A stretch of DNA of 64,000 nt, taken from Dillenia suffruticosa. Taxonomy: Eukaryota > Streptophyta > Magnoliopsida > Dilleniales > Dilleniaceae. The translations under genes were made by a program, and so were the position numbers. Below the pieces are notes generated by a model that saw nothing but the letters and a program-made list of their open reading frames with translations, ran no database searches and had not been told where the DNA came from. Positions 1-12,005 of this stretch are shown piece after piece; the stretch's first letter is position 1; each line of letters starts with the position of its first letter. The stretch lies in assembly GCA_033439265.1 (NCBI GenBank), contig JAVTVX010000002.1:14969674-15033673 (forward strand), read 5' to 3'.

Positions 1-556
1 GCACTTGGGCTTTAACTAGTTATAGTGTGTACCTGTGGGATATAGCAACATGGGACAGTTTGTTTTCCTTTTCATGCTTTCTATGGTTCTACTGAATTCT
101 GCACTTCTTTCTCAAGGTACGTTCTTTTCCCCTCCCTATATTTCTCTTGGTCTTTTCTGTTTTCTTATTTATCTTTTCTAATCTCTAGTTGCTAGTCTTA
201 CCATGTCAGTTTGAAAAATTAATGAGCAAAATTCATAATTAACTTAAGAATTTTTTTTTTAAAAAAAAAAATAAAAGCGTCAAGAAGGTAAAAAAATAGA
301 ATATATAATAAAGATTATAAAAACTAATTTATTGTAACTAAAATCTAATAGAAGAGAAGAAGATAAGCAAAATCAAAGCCTCAACACATAATTTTTGTTT
401 AATAATTGGATCATAGAAGAATCCTGCCAAGTCAATCATATCGTGTGTATCATCACATGGTTAAAATTAACGTGGTTAAAATTAGCATATCATTACATAG
501 TTGAAATTATCGAAAACTAGAGCAGGTTCCACACTTTACTACTGTTGTGCATTGAA

Positions 557-579
557 GGCACATCCACTCTTCATGTGCC
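557..579 (-). other. Conserved hairpin just 3' of the tRNA (representative)
   Basis: GGCACAT and ATGTGCC form a perfect 7-bp stem with a 9-nt loop, beginning 5 nt after the tRNA discriminator base on the tRNA strand. It is present unchanged in copies 1 to 17, weakened by one pair in copy 18 and partly lost in copy 19. It lies upstream of the first run of four T, so it would be in the primary tRNA transcript. Confidence 0.7.
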
Positions 580-584
580 ACAAA

Positions 585-666
585 CGTGAGCGGCAGGATT
601 CGAACCTGCGCGGGCAGAGCCCACATGATTTCTAGTCATGCCCGATAACCACTCCGGCACGCCCAC
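585..666 (-). tRNA. tRNA-Ser(AGA): tRNA-Ser (AGA), array copy 1
   Basis: Read on the minus strand this is an 82-nt class II tRNA: acceptor GTGGGCG/CGCTCAC with one G-T wobble, 3-bp D stem, anticodon arm CATGA-CTAGAAA-TCATG giving anticodon AGA (decodes UCU), long variable arm GGGC-TCT-GCCC, T arm GCAGG-TTCGAAT-CCTGC and discriminator G. The A box (TGCCGGAGTGG) and B box (GGTTCGAATCC) are good Pol III promoter elements. There is no intron and no encoded CCA. A CAA trinucleotide lies 5-7 nt upstream, the usual plant tRNA start context, behind an AT-rich stretch. Downstream only TTT follows directly; the first run of four T is about 69 nt away. Either this copy or any other may be silent, which sequence alone cannot show. 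Confidence 0.97.
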
Positions 667-975
667 CTGATTGGCCTTTCTAACCATAAAGATCCTATAA
701 TTTTATTTTGTTTATGAGATGTTCATTATATATATATCTCCGTTGCCAATTTTATTGCCAATAATTGCTATTGAAATATTGGTTGTGTGTGAAAATTAAT
801 TTTCACCAATGTAATTATAAAAATGACACAAATATTATATTATGTGCCCCAATGTAGTTGTATTCTAACTAAAACTCGGTATAAAAATATTTAAAAGAAA
901 GACTAATATTGCTTTGAAGGTGAAAAGATATAGTAATATAACGTCAAATGAAAAGATTAATATTGGTTGTTTGCT

Positions 976-1148
976 TATAAATGTTGCTACTCTCTCTCTC
1001 TCTCAAGTCTAACCCTAGTTCACCTCAATTACGCACTTGGGCTTTAACTAGTTATAGTGTGTACCTGTGGGATATAGCAACATGGGACAGTTTGTTTTCC
1101 TTTTCATGCTTTCTATGGTTCTACTGAATTCTGCACTTCTTTCTCAAG
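976..1148 (+). promoter_or_regulatory. Promoter, CT leader and signal-peptide exon (representative of 20 copies)
   Basis: Seen: a TATAAAT box at 976-982, a CT repeat right after it, an ATG at 1082, a 22-codon hydrophobic reading frame beginning MGQFVFLFMLSMVLL and a strong splice donor (CTCAAG|GTACGT) at 1148/1149, leaving one base of a split codon. The spacing suits a Pol II core promoter with a ~75-nt leader. The frame looks like a secretory signal peptide ending near an Ala/Ser cleavage site. ATG positions in successive units are 50, 1082, 2115, 3147, 4180, 5214, 6248, 7265, 8297, 9331, 10364, 11394, 12423, 13457, 14489, 15504, 17571 and 18602. The copy at 16535 has GTG for ATG and the copy at 19603 has a stop at codon 3. 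No indel breaks the frame in the 18 intact copies. Unspliced, the frame would end after 43 codons. Whether it is transcribed is inference. Confidence 0.5.
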
Positions 1149-1615
1149 GTACGTTCTTTTCCCCTCCCTATATTTCTCTTGGTCTTTTCTGTTTTCTTAT
1201 TTATCTTTTCTAATCTCTAGTTGCTAGTCTTACCATGTCAGTTTGAAAAATTAATGAGCAAAATTCATAATTAACTTAAAAATTTTTTTTAAAAAAAAAA
1301 AATAAAAGCGTCAAGAAGGTAAAAAAATAGAATATATACTAAAGAATATAAAAACTAATTTATTGTAACTAAAATCTAATAGAAGAGAAGAAGATAAGCA
1401 AAATCAAAGCCTCAACACATAATTTTTGTTTAATAATTGGATCATAGAAGAATCCTGCCAAGTCAATCATATCGTGTGTATCATCACATGGTTAAAATTA
1501 ACGTGGTTAAAATTAGCATATCATTACATAGTTGAAATTATCGAAAACTAGAGCAGGTTCCACACTTTACTACTGTTGTGCATTGAAGGCACATCCACTC
1601 TTCATGTGCCACAAA

Positions 1616-1697
1616 CGTGAGCGGCAGGATTCGAACCTGCGCGGGCAGAGCCCACATGATTTCTAGTCATGCCCGATAACCACTCCGGCACGCCCAC
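1616..1697 (-). tRNA. tRNA-Ser(AGA): tRNA-Ser (AGA), array copy 2
   Basis: Sequence identical to copy 1, with all arms, AGA anticodon and A/B boxes intact. It sits in a unit of the 'B' subtype (ACTAAAGAAT variant downstream of the tRNA). Confidence 0.97.
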
Positions 1698-2649
1698 CTG
1701 ATTGGCCTTTCTAACCATAAAGATCCTATAATTTTATTTTGTTTATGAGATGTTCATTATATATATATCTCCGTTGCCAATTTTATTGCCAATAATTGCT
1801 ATTGAAATATTGGTTGTGTGTGAAAATTAATTTTCACCAATGTAATTATAAAAATGACACAAATATTATATTATGTGCCCCAATGTAGTTGTATTCTAAC
1901 TAAAACTCGGTATAAAAATATTTAAAAGAAAGACTAATATTGCTTTGAAGGTGAAAAGATATAGTAATATAACGTCAAATGAAAAGATTAATATTGGTTG
2001 TTTGCTTATAAATGTTGCTACTCTCTCTCTCTCTCTCAAGTCTAACCCTTGTTCACCTCAATTACGCACTTGGGCTTTAACTAGTTATAGTGTGTACCTG
2101 TGGGATATAGCAACATGGGACAGTTTGTTTTCCTTTTCATGCTTTCTATGGTTCTACTGAATTCTGCACTTCTTTCTCAAGGTACGTTCTTTTCCCCTCC
2201 CTATATTTCTCTTGGTCTTTTCTGTTTTCTTATTTATCTTTTCTAATCTCTAGTTGCTAGTCTTACCATGTCAGTTTGAAAAATTAATGAGCAAAATTCA
2301 TAATTAACTTAAGAATTTTTTTTTTAAAAAAAAAAATAAAAGCGTCAAGAAGGTAAAAAAATAGAATATATAATAAAGATTATAAAAACTAATTTATTGT
2401 AACTAAAATCTAATAGAAGAGAAGAAGATAAGCAAAATCAAAGCCTCAACACATAATTTTTGTTTAATAATTGGATCATAGAAGAATCCTGCCAAGTCAA
2501 TCATATCGTGTGTATCATCACATGGTTAAAATTAACGTGGTTAAAATTAGCATATCATTACATAGTTGAAATTATCGAAAACTAGAGCAGGTTCCACACT
2601 TTACTACTGTTGTGCATTGAAGGCACATCCACTCTTCATGTGCCACAAA

Positions 2650-2731
2650 CGTGAGCGGCAGGATTCGAACCTGCGCGGGCAGAGCCCACATGATTTCTAG
2701 TCATGCCCGATAACCACTCCGGCACGCCCAC
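2650..2731 (-). tRNA. tRNA-Ser(AGA): tRNA-Ser (AGA), array copy 3
   Basis: Sequence identical to copy 1. Its upstream flank has the CCTAAAATTTT variant that marks most 'A'-subtype units. Confidence 0.97.
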
Positions 2732-3680
2732 CTGATTGGCCTTTCTAACCATAAAGATCCTAAAATTTTATTTTGTTTATGAGATGTTCATTATATATAT
2801 ATCTCCGTTGCCAATTTTATTGCCAATAATTGCTATTGAAATATTGGTTGTGTGTGAAAATTAATTTTCACCAATGTAATTATAAAAATGACACAAATAT
2901 TATATTATGTGCCCCAATGTAGTTGTATTCTAACTAAAACTCGGTATAAAAATATTTAAAAGAAAGACTAATATTGCTTTGAAGGTGAAAAGATATAGTA
3001 ATATAACGTCAAATGAAAAGATTAATATTGGTTGTTTGCTTATAAATGTTGCTACTCTCTCTCTCTCTCAAGTCTAACCCTAGTTCACCTCAATTACGCA
3101 CTTGGGCTTTAACTAGTTATAGTGTGTACCTGTGGGATATAGCAACATGGGACAGTTTGTTTTCCTTTTCATGCTTTCTATGGTTCTACTGAATTCTGCA
3201 CTTCTTTCTCAAGGTACGTTCTTTTCCCCTCCCTATATTTCTCTTGGTCTTTTCTGTTTTCTTATTTATCTTTTCTAATCTCTAGTTGCTAGTCTTACCA
3301 TGTCAGTTTGAAAAATTAATGAGCAAAATTCATAATTAACTTAAAAATTTTTTTAAAAAAAAAAAAATAAAAGCGTCAAGAAGGTAAAAAAATAGAATAT
3401 ATACTAAAGAATATAAAAACTAATTTATTGTAACTAAAATCTAATAGAAGAGAAGAAGATAAGCAAAATCAAAGCCTCAACACATAATTTTTGTTTAATA
3501 ATTGGATCATAGAAGAATCCTGCCAAGTCAATCATATCGTGTGTATCATCACATGGTTAAAATTAACGTGGTTAAAATTAGCATATCATTACATAGTTGA
3601 AATTATCGAAAACTAGAGCAGGTTCCACACTTTACTACTGTTGTGCATTGAAGGCACATCCACTCTTCATGTGCCACAAA

Positions 3681-3762
3681 CGTGAGCGGCAGGATTCGAA
3701 CCTGCGCGGGCAGAGCCCACATGATTTCTAGTCATGCCCGATAACCACTCCGGCACGCCCAC
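3681..3762 (-). tRNA. tRNA-Ser(AGA): tRNA-Ser (AGA), array copy 4
   Basis: Sequence identical to copy 1; its unit is of the 'B' subtype, like copy 2. Confidence 0.97.
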
Positions 3763-4714
3763 CTGATTGGCCTTTCTAACCATAAAGATCCTATAATTTT
3801 ATTTTGTTTATGAGATGTTCATTATATATATATCTCCGTTGCCAATTTTATTGCCAATAATTGCTATTGAAATATTGGTTGTGTGTGAAAATTAATTTTC
3901 ACCAATGTAATTATAAAAATGACACAAATATTATATTATGTGCCCCAATGTAGTTGTATTCTAACTAAAACTCGGTATAAAAATATTTAAAAGAAAGACT
4001 AATATTGCTTTGAAGGTGAAAAGATATAGTAATATAACGTCAAATGAAAAGATTAATATTGGTTGTTTGCTTATAAATGTTGCTACTCTCTCTCTCTCTC
4101 TCAAGTCTAACCCTTGTTCACCTCAATTACGCACTTGGGCTTTAACTAGTTATAGTGTGTACCTGTGGGATATAGCAACATGGGACAGTTTGTTTTCCTT
4201 TTCATGCTTTCTATGGTTCTACTGAATTCTGCACTTCTTTCTCAAGGTACGTTCTTTTCCCCTCCCTATATTTCTCTTGGTCTTTTCTGTTTTCTTATTT
4301 ATCTTTTCTAATCTCTAGTTGCTAGTCTTACCATGTCAGTTTGAAAAATTAATGAGCAAAATTCATAATTAACTTAAGAATTTTTTTTTTAAAAAAAAAA
4401 ATAAAAGCGTCAAGAAGGTAAAAAAATAGAATATATAATAAAGATTATAAAAACTAATTTATTGTAACTAAAATCTAATAGAAGAGAAGAAGATAAGCAA
4501 AATCAAAGCCTCAACACATAATTTTTGTTTAATAATTGGATCATAGAAGAATCCTGCCAAGTCAATCATATCGTGTGTATCATCACATGGTTAAAATTAA
4601 CGTGGTTAAAATTAGCATATCATTACATAGTTGAAATTATCGAAAACTAGAGCAGGTTCCACACTTTACTACTGTTGTGCATTGAAGGCACATCCACTCT
4701 TCATGTGCCACAAA

Positions 4715-4796
4715 CGTGAGCGGCAGGATTCGAACCTGCGCGGGCTGAGCCCACATGATTTCTAGTCATGCCCGATAACCACTCCGGCACGCCCAC
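4715..4796 (-). tRNA. tRNA-Ser(AGA): tRNA-Ser (AGA), array copy 5, variable-arm variant
   Basis: Differs from copy 1 by a single base in the loop of the long variable arm (GGGCTCAGCCC instead of GGGCTCTGCCC on the tRNA strand). The stem still pairs, so the fold and anticodon AGA are kept. Confidence 0.95.
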
Positions 4797-5748
4797 CTGA
4801 TTGGCCTTTCTAACCATAAAGATCCTAAAATTTTATTTTGTTTATGAGATGTTCATTATATATATATCTCCGTTGCCAATTTTATTGCCAATAATTGCTA
4901 TTGAAATATTGGTTGTGTGTGAAAATTAATTTTCACCAATGTAATTATAAAAATGACACAAATATTATATTATGTGCCCCAATGTAGTTGTATTCTAACT
5001 AAAACTCGGTATAAAAATATTTAAAAGAAAGACTAATATTGCTTTGAAGGTGAAAAGATATAGTAATATAACGTCAAATGAAAAGATTAATATTGGTTGT
5101 TTGCTTATAAATGTTGCTACTCTCTCTCTCTCTCTCAAGTCTAACCCTTGTTCACCTCAATTACGCACTTGGGCTTTAACTAGTTATAGTGTGTACCTGT
5201 GGGATATAGCAACATGGGACAGTTTGTTTTCCTTTTCATGCTTTCTATGGTTCTACTGAATTCTGCACTTCTTTCTCAAGGTACGTTCTTTTCCCCTCCC
5301 TATATTTCTCTTGGTCTTTTCTGTTTTCTTATTTATCTTTTCTAATCTCTAGTTGCTAGTCTTACCATGTCAGTTTGAAAAATTAATGAGCAAAATTCAT
5401 AATTAACTTAAGAATTTTTTTTTTAAAAAAAAAAATAAAAGCGTCAAGAAGGTAAAAAAATAGAATATATAATAAAGATTATAAAAACTAATTTATTGTA
5501 ACTAAAATCTAATAGAAGAGAAGAAGATAAGCAAAATCAAAGCCTCAACACATAATTTTTGTTTAATAATTGGATCATAGAAGAATCCTGCCAAGTCAAT
5601 CATATCGTGTGTATCATCACATGGTTAAAATTAACGTGGTTAAAATTAGCATATCATTACATAGTTGAAATTATCGAAAACTAGAGCAGGTTCCACACTT
5701 TACTACTGTTGTGCATTGAAGGCACATCCACTCTTCATGTGCCACAAA

Positions 5749-5830
5749 CGTGAGCGGCAGGATTCGAACCTGCGCGGGCAGAGCCCACATGATTTCTAGT
5801 CATGCCCGATAACCACTCCGGCACGCCCAC
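5749..5830 (-). tRNA. tRNA-Ser(AGA): tRNA-Ser (AGA), array copy 6
   Basis: Sequence identical to copy 1; 'A'-subtype unit following another 'A' unit, which breaks the earlier A-B alternation. Confidence 0.97.
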
Positions 5831-6767
5831 CTGATTGGCCTTTCTAACCATAAAGATCCTAAAATTTTATTTTGTTTATGAGATGTTCATTATATATATA
5901 TCTCCGTTGCCAATTTTATTGCCAATAATTGCTATTGAAATATTGGTTGTGTGTGAAAATTAATTTTCACCAATGTAATTATAAAAATGACACAAATATT
6001 ATATTATGTGCCCCAATGTAGTTGTATTCTAACTAAAACTCGGTATAAAAATATTTAAAAGAAAGACTAATATTGCTTTGAAGGTGAAAAGATATAGTAA
6101 TATAACGTCAAATGAAAAGATTAATATTGGTTGTTTGCTTATAAATGTTGCTACTCTCTCTCTCTCTCTCAAGTCTAACCCTAGTTCACCTCAATTACGC
6201 ACTTGGGCTTTAACTAGTTATAGTGTGTACCTGTGGGATATAGCAACATGGGACAGTTTGTTTTCCTTTTCATGCTTTCTATGGTTCTACTGAATTCTCC
6301 ACTTCTTTCTCAAGGTACGTTCTTTTCCCCTCGCTATATTTCTCTTGGTCTTTTCTGTTTTCTTATTTATCTTTTCTAATCTCTAGTTGCTAGTCTTACC
6401 ATGTCAGTTTGAAAAATTAATGAGCAAAATTCATAATTAACTTAAGAATTATTTTTAAAAAAAAAAAATAAATGCGTCAAGAAGGTAAAAAAATAGAATA
6501 TAAAAACTAATTTATTGTAACTAAAATCTAATAGAAGAGAAGAAGATAAGCAAAATCAGAACCTCAACACATAATTTTTGTTTAATAATTGGATCATAGA
6601 AGAATCCCGCCAAGTTAATCATATCGTGTGTGTCATCACATGGTTAAAATTAACGTGGTTAAAATTAGCATATCATTACATAGTTGAAATTATCGAAAAC
6701 TAGAGCAGGTTCCACACTTTACTACTGTTGTGCATTGAAGGCACATCCACTCTTCATGTGCCACAAA

Positions 6768-6849
6768 CGTGAGCGGCAGGATTCGAACCTGCGCGGGCAG
6801 AGCCCACATGATTTCTAGTCATGCCCGATAACCACTCCGGCACGCCCAC
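6768..6849 (-). tRNA. tRNA-Ser(AGA): tRNA-Ser (AGA), array copy 7
   Basis: Sequence identical to copy 1. Its unit is a third subtype ('C', with AATTATTTTTAAA) and is slightly short because of a small deletion near 6495. Confidence 0.97.
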
Positions 6850-7797
6850 CTGATTGGCCTTTCTAACCATAAAGATCCTATAATTTTATTTTGTTTATGA
6901 GATGTTCATTATATATATATCTCCGTTGCCAATTTTATTGCCAATAATTGCTATTGAAATATTGGTTGTGTGTGAAAATTAATTTTCACCAATGTAATTA
7001 TAAAAATGACACAAATATTATATTATGTGCCCCAATGTAGTTGTATTCTAACTAAAACTCGGTATAAAAATATTTAAAAGAAAGACTAATATTGCTTTGA
7101 AGGTGAAAAGATATAGTAATATAACGTCAAATGAAAAGATTAATATTGGTTGTTTGCTTATAAATGTTGCTACTCTCTCTCTCTCTCAAGTCTAACCCTA
7201 GTTCACCTCAATTACGCACTTGGGCTTTAACTAGTTATAGTGTGTACCTGTGGGATATAGCAACATGGGACAGTTTGTTTTCCTTTTCATGCTTTCTATG
7301 GTTCTACTGAATTCTGCACTTCTTTCTCAAGGTACGTTCTTTTCCCCTCCCTATATTTCTCTTGGTCTTTTCTGTTTTCTTATTTATCTTTTCTAATCTC
7401 TAGTTGCTAGTCTTACCATGTCAGTTTGAAAAATTAATGAGCAAAATTCATAATTAACTTAAAAATTTTTTTTAAAAAAAAAAATAAAAGCGTCAAGAAG
7501 GTAAAAAAATAGAATATATACTAAAGAATATAAAAACTAATTTATTGTAACTAAAATCTAATAGAAGAGAAGAAGATAAGCAAAATCAAAGCCTCAACAC
7601 ATAATTTTTGTTTAATAATTGGATCATAGAAGAATCCTGCCAAGTCAATCATATCGTGTGTATCATCACATGGTTAAAATTAACGTGGTTAAAATTAGCA
7701 TATCATTACATAGTTGAAATTATCGAAAACTAGAGCAGGTTCCACACTTTACTACTGTTGTGCATTGAAGGCACATCCACTCTTCATGTGCCACAAA

Positions 7798-7879
7798 CGT
7801 GAGCGGCAGGATTCGAACCTGCGCGGGCAGAGCCCACATGATTTCTAGTCATGCCCGATAACCACTCCGGCACGCCCAC
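7798..7879 (-). tRNA. tRNA-Ser(AGA): tRNA-Ser (AGA), array copy 8
   Basis: Sequence identical to copy 1; 'B'-subtype unit. Confidence 0.97.
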
Positions 7880-8831
7880 CTGATTGGCCTTTCTAACCAT
7901 AAAGATCCTATAATTTTATTTTGTTTATGAGATGTTCATTATATATATATCTCCGTTGCCAATTTTATTGCCAATAATTGCTATTGAAATATTGGTTGTG
8001 TGTGAAAATTAATTTTCACCAATGTAATTATAAAAATGACACAAATATTATATTATGTGCCCCAATGTAGTTGTATTCTAACTAAAACTCGGTATAAAAA
8101 TATTTAAAAGAAAGACTAATATTGCTTTGAAGGTGAAAAGATATAGTAATATAACGTCAAATGAAAAGATTAATATTGGTTGTTTGCTTATAAATGTTGC
8201 TACTCTCTCTCTCTCTCTCAAGTCTAACCCTTGTTCACCTCAATTACGCACTTGGGCTTTAACTAGTTATAGTGTGTACCTGTGGGATATAGCAACATGG
8301 GACAGTTTGTTTTCCTTTTCATGCTTTCTATGGTTCTACTGAATTCTGCACTTCTTTCTCAAGGTACGTTCTTTTCCCCTCCCTATATTTCTCTTGGTCT
8401 TTTCTGTTTTCTTATTTATCTTTTCTAATCTCTAGTTGCTAGTCTTACCATGTCAGTTTGAAAAATTAATGAGCAAAATTCATAATTAACTTAAGAATTT
8501 TTTTTTTAAAAAAAAAAATAAAAGCGTCAAGAAGGTAAAAAAATAGAATATATAATAAAGATTATAAAAACTAATTTATTGTAACTAAAATCTAATAGAA
8601 GAGAAGAAGATAAGCAAAATCAAAGCCTCAACACATAATTTTTGTTTAATAATTGGATCATAGAAGAATCCTGCCAAGTCAATCATATCGTGTGTATCAT
8701 CACATGGTTAAAATTAACGTGGTTAAAATTAGCATATCATTACATAGTTGAAATTATCGAAAACTAGAGCAGGTTCCACACTTTACTACTGTTGTGCATT
8801 GAAGGCACATCCACTCTTCATGTGCCACAAA

Positions 8832-8913
8832 CGTGAGCGGCAGGATTCGAACCTGCGCGGGCAGAGCCCACATGATTTCTAGTCATGCCCGATAACCACT
8901 CCGGCACGCCCAC
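8832..8913 (-). tRNA. tRNA-Ser(AGA): tRNA-Ser (AGA), array copy 9
   Basis: Sequence identical to copy 1; 'A'-subtype unit with the CCTAAAATTTT upstream variant. Confidence 0.97.
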
Positions 8914-9864
8914 CTGATTGGCCTTTCTAACCATAAAGATCCTAAAATTTTATTTTGTTTATGAGATGTTCATTATATATATATCTCCGTTGCCAATTTT
9001 ATTGCCAATAATTGCTATTGAAATATTGGTTGTGTGTGAAAATTAATTTTCACCAATGTAATTATAAAAATGACACAAATATTATATTATGTGCCCCAAT
9101 GTAGTTGTATTCTAACTAAAACTCGGTATAAAAATATTTAAAAGAAAGACTAATATTGCTTTGAAGGTGAAAAGATATAGTAATATAACGTCAAATGAAA
9201 AGATTAATATTGGTTGTTTGCTTATAAATGTTGCTACTCTCTCTCTCTCTCTCAAGTCTAACCCTAGTTCACCTCAATTACGCACTTGGGCTTTAACTAG
9301 TTATAGTGTGTACCTGTGGGATATAGCAACATGGGACAGTTTGTTTTCCTTTTCATGCTTTCTATGGTTCTACTGAATTCTCCACTTCTTTCTCAAGGTA
9401 CGTTCTTTTCCCCTCCCTATATTTCTCTTGGTCTTTTCTGTTTTCTTATTTATCTTTTCTAATCTCTAGTTGCTAGTCTTACCATGTCAGTTTGAAAAAT
9501 TAATGAGCAAAATTCATAATTAACTTAAGAATTATTTTTAAAAAAAAAAAATAAATGCGTCAAGAAGGTAAAAAAATAGAATATATAATAAAGAATATAA
9601 AAACTAATTTATTGTAACTAAAATCTAATAGAAGAGAAGAAGATAAGCAAAATCAGAACCTCAACACATAATTTTTGTTTAATAATTGGATCATAGAAGA
9701 ATCCCGCCAAGTTAATCATATCGTGTGTGTCATCACATGGTTAAAATTAACGTGGTTAAAATTAGCATATCATTACATAGTTGAAATTATCGAAAACTAG
9801 AGCAGGTTCCACACTTTACTACTGTTGTGCATTGAAGGCACATCCACTCTTCATGTGCCACAAA

Positions 9865-9946
9865 CGTGAGCGGCAGGATTCGAACCTGCGCGGGCAGAGC
9901 CCACATGATTTCTAGTCATGCCCGATAACCACTCCGGCACGCCCAC
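9865..9946 (-). tRNA. tRNA-Ser(AGA): tRNA-Ser (AGA), array copy 10
   Basis: Sequence identical to copy 1; 'C'-subtype unit like copy 7. It is the last copy before the more diverged right part of the array. Confidence 0.97.
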
Positions 9947-10892
9947 CTGATTGGCCTTTCTAACCATAAAGATCCTATAATTTTATTTTGTTTATGAGAT
10001 GTTCATTATATATATATCTTCGTTGCCAATTTTATTGCCAATAATTGCTATTGAAATATTGGTTGTGTGAAAATTAATTTTCACCAATGTAATTATAAAA
10101 ATGACACAAATATTATATTATGTGCCCCAATGTAGTTGTATTCTAACTAAAACTCGGTATAAGAATATTTAAAAGAAAGACTAATATTGCTTTGAAGGTG
10201 AAAAGATATAGTAATATAACGTCAAATGAAAAGATTAATATTGGTTGTTTGCTTATAAATGTTGCTACTCTCTCTCTTTCTCTCTCAAGTCTAACCGTAG
10301 TTCACCTCAATTACGCACTTGGGCTTTAAGTTGTTATAGTGTGTACCTGTGGGATATAGCAACATGGGACAGTTTGTTTTCCTTTTCATGCTTTCTATGA
10401 TTCTACTGAATTCTCCACTTCTTTCTCAAGGTTAGTTCTTTTCCCCTCCCTATATTTCTCTTGGTCTTTTCTTTTTTCTTATTTATCTTTTCTAATCTCT
10501 TGTTGCTAGTATTATCATGTAAGTTTGAAAAATTAAAAGGCGAAATTTGTAATTAAATTAAGAATTTTTTTTAAAAAAATAAAAACGTCAAGAAGAGAAA
10601 AAAATAGAATATATAATAAAAAATATAAAAACTAATTTATTGTAACTAAAATCTAATAGAAGAGAAGAAGATAAGCAAAATCAAAACCTCAACACATAAT
10701 TTTTGTTTAATAATTGGATCATAGAAGAATCCCGCCAAGTTAATCATATCGTGTGTATCATCACATGGTTAAAATTAGCGTGGTTAAAATTAGCATATCA
10801 TTCCATAGTTGAAATTATCGAAAACTAGAGCAGGTTCCACACTTTACTACTGTTGTGCATTGAAGGCACATCCACTCTTCATGTGCCACAAA

Positions 10893-10974
10893 CGTGAGCG
10901 GCAGGATTCGAACCTGCGCAGGCAGAGCCCACATGATTTCTAGTCATGCCCGATAACCACTCCGGCACGCCCAC
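10893..10974 (-). tRNA. tRNA-Ser(AGA): tRNA-Ser (AGA), array copy 11, variable-arm wobble
   Basis: One base differs from copy 1: the variable arm reads GGGC-TCT-GCCT on the tRNA strand, turning a G-C pair into G-U. Acceptor, anticodon (AGA) and T arms are unchanged, so it should still fold. Confidence 0.93.
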
Positions 10975-11923
10975 CTGATTGGCCTTTCTAACCAGAAAGA
11001 TCCTATAATTTTATTTTGTTTCTGAGATGTTCATTATATATATATCTCCTTTGCCAATTTTATTGCCAATAATTGCTATTGAAATATTGGTTGTGTGTGA
11101 AAATTAATTTTCACCAATGTAATTATAAAAATGACACAAATATTATATTCTATGCCCCAATGTAGTTGTATTCTAACTAAAACTCGGTATAAGAATATTT
11201 AAAAGAAAGACTAATATTGCTTTGAAGGTGAAAAGATATAGTAATATAACGTCAAATGAAAACATTAATATTGGTTGTTTGCTTATAAATGTTGCTACTC
11301 TCTCTCTTTCTCTCTCAAGTCTAACCGTAGTTCACCTCAATTACGCACTTGGGCTTTAAGTTGTTATAGTGTGTACCTGTGGGATATAGCAACATGGGAC
11401 AGTTTGTTTTCCTTTTCATGCTTTCTATGATTCTACTGAATTCTCCACTTCTTTCTCAAGGTTCGTTCTTTTCCCCTCCCTATATTTCTCTTGGTCTTTT
11501 CTTTTTTCTTATTTATCTTTTCTAATCTCTTGTTGCTAGTATTATCATGTGAGTTTGAAAAATTAAAAGGCAAAATTTGTAATTAAATTAAGAATTTTTT
11601 TTAAAAAAAATAAAACCGTCAAGAAGAGAAAAAAATAGAATATATAATAAAAAATATAAAAACTAATTTATTGTAACTAAAATCTAATTGAAGAGAAGAA
11701 GATAAGCAAAATCAAAACCTCAACACATAATTTTTGTTTAATAATTGGATCATAGAAGAATCCCGCCAAGTCAATCATATCGTGTGTATCATCACATGGT
11801 TTAAAATAGCGTGGTTAAAATTAGCATATCATTACATAGTTGAAATTATCGAAAACTAGAGCAGGTTCCACACTTTACTACTGTTTTGCATTGAAGGCAC
11901 ATCCACTCTTCATGTGCCACAAA

Positions 11924-12005
11924 CGTGAGCGGCAGGATTCGAACCTGCGCGGGCAGAGCCCACATGATTTCTAGTCATGCCCGATAACCACTCCGGCACG
12001 CCCAC
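11924..12005 (-). tRNA. tRNA-Ser(AGA): tRNA-Ser (AGA), array copy 12
   Basis: Sequence identical to copy 1 although the surrounding unit has many substitutions, so the gene body is better conserved than its flanks. Confidence 0.97.

Noticed and set aside
1945-2160. 71-codon open frame (and its copies at 4010, 5044, 6078, 8127, 9161, 12253, 14319, 17395) in the array units
   Set aside because: It begins with TTG rather than ATG, upstream of the unit's TATA box, and runs through the CT repeat. It is the wrong frame for the signal-peptide exon and recurs only because the unit recurs.
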